Of a stretch of 38,730 bases of DNA, positions 34,309 through 38,730 are shown piece by piece. The stretch's first letter is position 1; each line of letters opens with the position of its first letter. The DNA is from Flavobacteriales bacterium (GTDB taxonomy: Bacteria > Bacteroidota > Bacteroidia > NS11-12g > UBA955): positions 1-38,730 of the forward strand of contig JAHEMG010000010.1 of NCBI GenBank assembly GCA_024643755.1. Direction: 5' to 3'. The notes beneath the pieces were generated by a model. That model searched no databases. It saw nothing but the letters and a program-made list of their open reading frames with translations, and was not told the DNA's origin. The translations under genes and the position numbers were made by a program.

Positions 34309-36336
34309 TTAGTTGATCGTATCTAAATTCAATGTAATTCCCATTTCCATGAATAACCCGGCCTTCAATCCACCCAAGTTATCACCGTTGAAATAGTTCA
34401 ATCCCGTTGCCTTATACTGCCAACTGCGATTTTTCGTTTGCGACTCTTGATAACCCGCTTTTGCATATAAGGACAGCGCATCATGTGGCCTAAACCTTGC
34501 AGAAATATAAGCTCCTGGCACCCATTCACGCGATGTGATGGTCTGTATGCCATTAATCACAGGATTGCCAAAATTCAAGGTTGGTGGCACATACTTCAAT
34601 TGGTGTGTCACATGCCAAGCCCTCAGGCCTACACTCCACAACCAGGCCTTTTTGTCGTACAAATTCATGCCCGCATCCACATGATATACCCTCGCACGGT
34701 AATTCAACCGCTCCCCATCAGCAGCGCTGAACAATGACTTTTTACCCTGCGCATAACCCAACTCCATGTGTCCACGCTGACCCAAAAAGGTCAATCCCAC
34801 AGGCACATAAAACAATTTGGCATCGCTCAATGGATAGTTATTGGCTGCAAAGTGCTGGGTAAATTCATCCGACAAAAACTGCGGAGTCATGTAACGTGCA
34901 CCAAAGGTTAGGCCAATGTGGTGATCGCCCACACCAGAATAACCGTCATAATCGCCATCGTATTCATCAGACTCGTCTGATTCTTCGGTAAAATCATGGG
35001 CCAACACAAAATCAAACTTCTTGGCCAACTCCACCAAACCACCAGATGAATCTTTGGTGTGATACAACATCATCCCTTTATCAACTGTTGCCAAAATGGC
35101 TTTCACCTCTTCATTGATAGCCAAGGTATTGCCCAAGTTCACGGCACAGATATCCTTGCCATCAAACTCCTTCTCTTTGTAAAAAATCCCTACCGATAAA
35201 ACCGATGTGTCATTCCTAAAATAACGGGTGCGCAAACGGGTAAGCAAGCTATTGTATTCAAACCAACCACAATCTTGTTGTTGCTTATTGGTGCTGATAT
35301 GACAGCGGCCAAACTGACCAAAGAACTTTCCACTGGGGTATTGCTTCAACAATTTCACCATGTTTTGGAACATATGCTCTTCACGCCATGCCACTTGCTG
35401 TGCAGAATTATCGGTTTTTGTCCATAAGTACCACTCACGCAATTGTCCAAACGCCAACGCATATTCTGAATAATCTGCACCCATCCACTGCTTCCACACT
35501 TTGCTGCTATCGGCATATTTCCCGTCGATCGCAGCATGCTTGCTGAGCCACAAATACAACTCCATCGAACCATCTTCGGTGTCAAAATCTTCTTCTTCCT
35601 CATTCATCAAAATCACATCCATTCGCTGATCTACACCCTCCAAATCTTCAACAATCACAGCAGCGGCTGAAACAGTGTCAGTAGTGGATATCATCAACGC
35701 AGTATCAGATATACTTTCCTCTGAATCTTCATCATCTGTGCCTTCTTTCTCAATCTGCTGGGCCAATTTGGTCGCCATAAAAGCACCCATACGGATACTC
35801 GGAGGCGCCATGCCACGCTTTTGTATCACATCGCCCAACCGCATCACCGTCATGTCGTAAAAACGCTCTACATCCAACCCATGCACCTTGATCTTTTGTG
35901 AGTCTGGCAAGGTTTGGTTCCAAACCCGGATGCTATCAAACAACTTCATGTAATCGTCTGAAGATGTGGCGCGCAGAAAACGCTTCGCTGTTGAATCTGT
36001 GTTCGTGAAATATCGCTCCATGTAAAGGGCGCGGGTGGGACTCAATTCGATCACAAAATGTCGTACCCCGGCCTGCTCATGAAAGAACTTCAAAAAGCGA
36101 TATTCACCCAATGAATTGAAGCCAGAAAACATGTGGTTTTCACCCGACAACATCACGCGAGCTTGTGCCGCACGGTCTGTCAACGGTTTAATGCTCTTCA
36201 ATTCCGCAAATCCATTTTGCTTAAAATCAATGTAATAACCCGTTGGCAATAAGTTTGTTTCTTCGGTATTCTCTTTCTGTGCTTGTGCACCAACCATCAA
36301 GGCAAACAAACAGCCTGTTAACATCCACTTTTTCAT
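34309..36336 (-). CDS. Erythromycin-esterase-like domain fused to an outer-membrane beta-barrel
   Basis: This 675-residue protein has a signal peptide (MKKWMLTGCLFALMVGAQAQ). Residues about 50-430 resemble the EreA/ChaN-like superfamily: VMLSGENHMFSGFNSLGEYRFLKFF with Glu66 and His68, RHFVIELSPTRALYMERYF, IKVHGLDVERF and GQFGRCHIST. Acidic inserts interrupt it (GTDDEDSEESISD, NEEEEDFDTEDG). An Asp/Glu/Tyr-rich linker near 455-475 then leads into amphipathic strands to the end (LTFGARYMT, GHMELGYAQG, LSLYAKAGYQE, GLKAGLFMEMGITLNL). I infer a surface or periplasmic hydrolase tethered by its own barrel. The start overlaps the stop of the next protein's gene by four bases. Esterase activity on macrolides is not implied. 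Confidence 0.65.
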   Translation of the reverse strand: MKKWMLTGCLFALMVGAQAQKENTEETNLLPTGYYIDFKQNGFAELKSIKPLTDRAAQARVMLSGENHMFSGFNSLGEYRFLKFFHEQAGVRHFVIELSPTRALYMERYFTNTDSTAKRFLRATSSDDYMKLFDSIRVWNQTLPDSQKIKVHGLDVERFYDMTVMRLGDVIQKRGMAPPSIRMGAFMATKLAQQIEKEGTDDEDSEESISDTALMISTTDTVSAAAVIVEDLEGVDQRMDVILMNEEEEDFDTEDGSMELYLWLSKHAAIDGKYADSSKVWKQWMGADYSEYALAFGQLREWYLWTKTDNSAQQVAWREEHMFQNMVKLLKQYPSGKFFGQFGRCHISTNKQQQDCGWFEYNSLLTRLRTRYFRNDTSVLSVGIFYKEKEFDGKDICAVNLGNTLAINEEVKAILATVDKGMMLYHTKDSSGGLVELAKKFDFVLAHDFTEESDESDEYDGDYDGYSGVGDHHIGLTFGARYMTPQFLSDEFTQHFAANNYPLSDAKLFYVPVGLTFLGQRGHMELGYAQGKKSLFSAADGERLNYRARVYHVDAGMNLYDKKAWLWSVGLRAWHVTHQLKYVPPTLNFGNPVINGIQTITSREWVPGAYISARFRPHDALSLYAKAGYQESQTKNRSWQYKATGLNYFNGDNLGGLKAGLFMEMGITLNLDTIN

Positions 36337-38564
36337 TTCTGTGTTCTCCTTTCTTTGGTGCGGGGCGATTTTTGTCCTACCGATACTGTCGCTGCTGTAT
36401 CATACGAATACGACTCGCTGCGGCTACCACCTGAATACAAATTATCATCAAATTTCCAATGCAACCCCACTTCACCCATCAAATACCAACCGGTGCTTTT
36501 GAATTCAGACCCGTTGTTCATGGGTTCTTTTTGATACAGCCAAGTACTCTCACCCAAATCCCATGCATAGCCTCCAGTAACACGGGCAAAAAACGGACCT
36601 ACATGCACCGTGGGCTCTATCGTTAACCCATACAAATATGCGGGGTTGCTCACCACAAAACTGGGTTGCTCTTGGTTGATAAACCCACCTGAGTTTACCA
36701 TAAATTTCTTATAGCGCTGCTCTCCATAACCCGTAAATCCACCTACCCCAAAGGTCAGGAATCGACCCAGAGGAAACTGTGTCATATCGCTGTATAAAAC
36801 ATAGGTGGCACCATAGTTGTCCTTTTCACCACCCACCGTTTGTGCCAACTGCAAGCGATGATTTTGTAGCAAATTTCCTTTGCGGGTATTGATACCAATG
36901 CTAATGCCCTGGGTAATGAGATTTAACTCCTCACCAGCAGGCAAACCCATTACTGAACGCATCGCATTCAAGTATTTCGGTCTAAATATGGGCTGAATTT
37001 GTGTGTATGCAACATCAAAAACCAAAGCCACATCTTCTCTTACCGACCCATATATGCGCTTGCTCATGAAGGAACTACTCGAAGATTCTTCATCATCCCA
37101 GCCTTCATAAGCGACAGACGCAGAATCAAAAGCAACGCCCCAATCCCAGCCCTCTGTTGTTTCCGCTATTTGTAGCACTAAGGTTTCAACTTGCACAGAA
37201 TCCTTCAGTGTATACTTATCTGTAATATTGGTAAACAGCTGCACAGTATCTTGTTTGCCCATGCCAAAAGGATCATCACCCAAAGCCGCAGTATCTGTTC
37301 CACCCAAAGCACTCAATGGGGGATAAACGGTGGTATCCATCGCCGATGTTGTCGCGCTGCTATCCAATTTCAAACGCATCAAGGTATGCTCATACGAACT
37401 CATGCCCATCATGAAAACACGTCCCACATCACTCAATCTCACCCCTTCCATCAACAAATCCTCCATCAAACTAGGCAACACCTTTGCGCTATAGCGATGG
37501 ACCGCAAATTGTTCTATCGGATCAGAACCCAACACCAAAACACGGCGCTTTTCATTTTTCAACTGCCCAACCAAATTCGCACGCTTTTGCCACTGCTCAA
37601 AATAGGTCTCTCCAACCAATACCCGATCATTCACAGAATCGCGTGGAATTGGCTTCAACCAAGGTTTTAACGCTTGAAAAGCAGCCCTGTTCTCAGGCAA
37701 AATATATTGCTCTAATTCCCCTGAAATCGCCCATAATGAATCGCGCAGTACCGTAATGCTCTCCACTGCACTAAAAGCGGGATCCACATCCAAACTCTCG
37801 GTTTCATCTTCGTCATCACCGGGCACTTGAATTTCGTTTTGCTCCTGCCATAAGCGCCACAATCCCACGGAAACCAGGGAACGAATGCCCTCGACTTGCG
37901 AACGAATGCGCGCCGGGATGTTTTCGTCGTTCTGCTCTGCACCCCCCAATCCCAATGTGGTATCTGCGGGAAACAAGGCATTCAAATACGCCGCCAAGGC
38001 ATACTCATACTCACGGTCGCTGTACTCCAAATAAGAACCACCGGCCTTACCATACAATTCGCTTGATACAAAGGAGAAGTTGGCGAAGGCCATGCTATCA
38101 ACCTTTCTGCGATTATCAATCGCATCCATCACTTGTATGAAAGGATTTTCGATGTCTTCGTCGAACGACATTTTCACGTATTCTTTATGACGCAAATCGG
38201 GGTGTTTCAAATACTCATTGAGCAAGCCCACTTGAATCGGGTGAAAATTGATGTATGCTGCTCCAAACTGCTGCAAATCACCGCTGTGTATCAACGACAC
38301 AAGCTCTATCATTTCGATGGGCTCATTCGATTCTGTCGCAACACAAGTTGAAGCCAAGACAATTTTCTTGTTATCCAGTGAGGAAAGTACCCGACCCTGG
38401 TAGATTTTCGGCGCGATTTCAGTTTCAGAATCGCCAACGGTGGTCACAACCGCTGCAGTGTCAGACGCCACCTTCGTAGCAACCGCATCCCACTGCGCAC
38501 CCAAACCACCCATGCAAAGGGCAAGAGAAGAGAGGGCCCAATGCTTCTTTTTATTCATGTTCAT
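36333..38564 (-). CDS. Exported protein with C-terminal beta-barrel, diverged partner of the esterase-barrel protein
   Basis: This 743-residue protein has a signal peptide (core WALSSLALCMGGLGA). I do not recognise the N-terminal domain. It has acidic or Ser-rich linkers (PGDDEDETESLDVD, EGWDDEESSSSSFMSK) followed by strands such as ISIGINTRKG, FLTFGVGGFTGYGEQRY, FFARVTGGYAWDLG and WYLMGEVGLHWKFDDN. The order of segments and the last strands parallel the next gene, including a W-L-Y/W-Q-Y strand before an Asn-Gly loop, but identity is low and the GENH motif is absent. A basic tail of about 40 residues follows the last strand, which is unusual for a barrel. It begins 13 bases after yicC and overlaps the next gene (ATGA). 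Confidence 0.6.
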   Translation of the reverse strand: MNMNKKKHWALSSLALCMGGLGAQWDAVATKVASDTAAVVTTVGDSETEIAPKIYQGRVLSSLDNKKIVLASTCVATESNEPIEMIELVSLIHSGDLQQFGAAYINFHPIQVGLLNEYLKHPDLRHKEYVKMSFDEDIENPFIQVMDAIDNRRKVDSMAFANFSFVSSELYGKAGGSYLEYSDREYEYALAAYLNALFPADTTLGLGGAEQNDENIPARIRSQVEGIRSLVSVGLWRLWQEQNEIQVPGDDEDETESLDVDPAFSAVESITVLRDSLWAISGELEQYILPENRAAFQALKPWLKPIPRDSVNDRVLVGETYFEQWQKRANLVGQLKNEKRRVLVLGSDPIEQFAVHRYSAKVLPSLMEDLLMEGVRLSDVGRVFMMGMSSYEHTLMRLKLDSSATTSAMDTTVYPPLSALGGTDTAALGDDPFGMGKQDTVQLFTNITDKYTLKDSVQVETLVLQIAETTEGWDWGVAFDSASVAYEGWDDEESSSSSFMSKRIYGSVREDVALVFDVAYTQIQPIFRPKYLNAMRSVMGLPAGEELNLITQGISIGINTRKGNLLQNHRLQLAQTVGGEKDNYGATYVLYSDMTQFPLGRFLTFGVGGFTGYGEQRYKKFMVNSGGFINQEQPSFVVSNPAYLYGLTIEPTVHVGPFFARVTGGYAWDLGESTWLYQKEPMNNGSEFKSTGWYLMGEVGLHWKFDDNLYSGGSRSESYSYDTAATVSVGQKSPRTKERRTQK

Positions 38565-38577
38565 CGAGTGTTTTTTA

Positions 38578-38730
38578 TTAAACGAGATTCAGCACCTGTT
38601 CTTTGATTTGTTCCAACTTTTCCTTCATCTGAACCACCGCCTGTTGCATAGGGAAATAGTTACTCTTCACCCCCATTGTATTCATTTCACGTCCCATTTC
38701 CTGGGCGATAAAATTCAACTTTCTTCCCAA
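38578..38730 (-). CDS. yicC: YicC/YloC-family endoribonuclease, C-terminal fragment at the window edge
   Basis: The last 50 codons are visible: GRKLNFIAQEMGREMNTMG...QMKEKLEQIKEQVLNLV, then TAA. This is the conserved C-terminus of YicC, a stress-related RNA nuclease family. The rest lies beyond the right edge. The next gene starts 13 bases downstream, so yicC heads the operon as seen here. Confidence 0.93.
   Translation of the reverse strand: MGRKLNFIAQEMGREMNTMGVKSNYFPMQQAVVQMKEKLEQIKEQVLNLV

Overview
The window comes from a chromosome of a member of the Bacteroidota, most likely an environmental, type IX secretion (T9SS) lineage outside the Bacteroidales. The evidence is a PorV/PorQ-family barrel, a giant secreted protein ending in a T9SS-like C-terminal domain, a T9SS type B (CHU_C) domain at the left edge, a SusC/RagA-like TonB receptor with a carboxypeptidase-regulatory-like N-terminal domain, and DUF3109. 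Several start codons are also preceded by the Bacteroidota -7 element TAnnTTTG (or TAnnTTCG). I saw no tRNA, rRNA, CRISPR array, insertion sequence or phage module. Coding is dense: no stretch longer than about 170 bases lacks a gene, and the longest is the divergent gap 20872-21041.

Layout. (1) 1-4356, minus strand: greA, a HIT hydrolase, lgt, holB, then an ECF sigma factor overlapping by one base a membrane protein that looks like its anti-sigma factor but carries PKD-like and CHU_C domains (cut by the window edge). (2) 4438-13268, minus: three tightly packed genes, TonB-dependent receptor, 1302-residue secreted protein, and PorV/PorQ-like barrel, with a palindrome overlapping the predicted promoter and a terminator-like hairpin at the far end. 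(3) 13417-15884, minus: biotin carboxylase and a 2-hydroxyacid dehydrogenase, divergent from a lone ccmB. (4) 16660-20871, minus: a Prc/CtpA-type protease and an M49-like zinc peptidase with a Gly/Pro-rich tail. (5) 21042-29377, plus: a GNAT-like protein, a secreted C1 peptidase, alanine dehydrogenase, an alpha/beta hydrolase, an outer-membrane protein, waaA, and groES-groEL followed by a strong terminator. (6) 29479-30456, minus: an AT-rich RhuM-Fic/Doc gene that looks acquired. (7) 30563-32456, plus: ruvX, def and a UbiA prenyltransferase. (8) 32458-38730, minus: the 3' end of yicC, two envelope proteins with C-terminal beta-barrels (one with an erythromycin-esterase-like domain), pssA, purE and a DUF3109 gene, packed as one probable operon.

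How the genes fit together. Much of the window serves the cell envelope: lipoprotein modification (lgt), Kdo transfer (waaA), phosphatidylserine synthesis (pssA), periplasmic or secreted peptidases, and at least five predicted outer-membrane barrels. The two parts most likely to be under-described are the sigma/anti-sigma pair whose periplasmic end is a T9SS sorting-type domain, and the receptor, secreted giant and PorV-like cassette. A third candidate is the operon pairing an esterase-barrel fusion with a diverged partner. All assignments come from reading motifs and residues; no database search was run.
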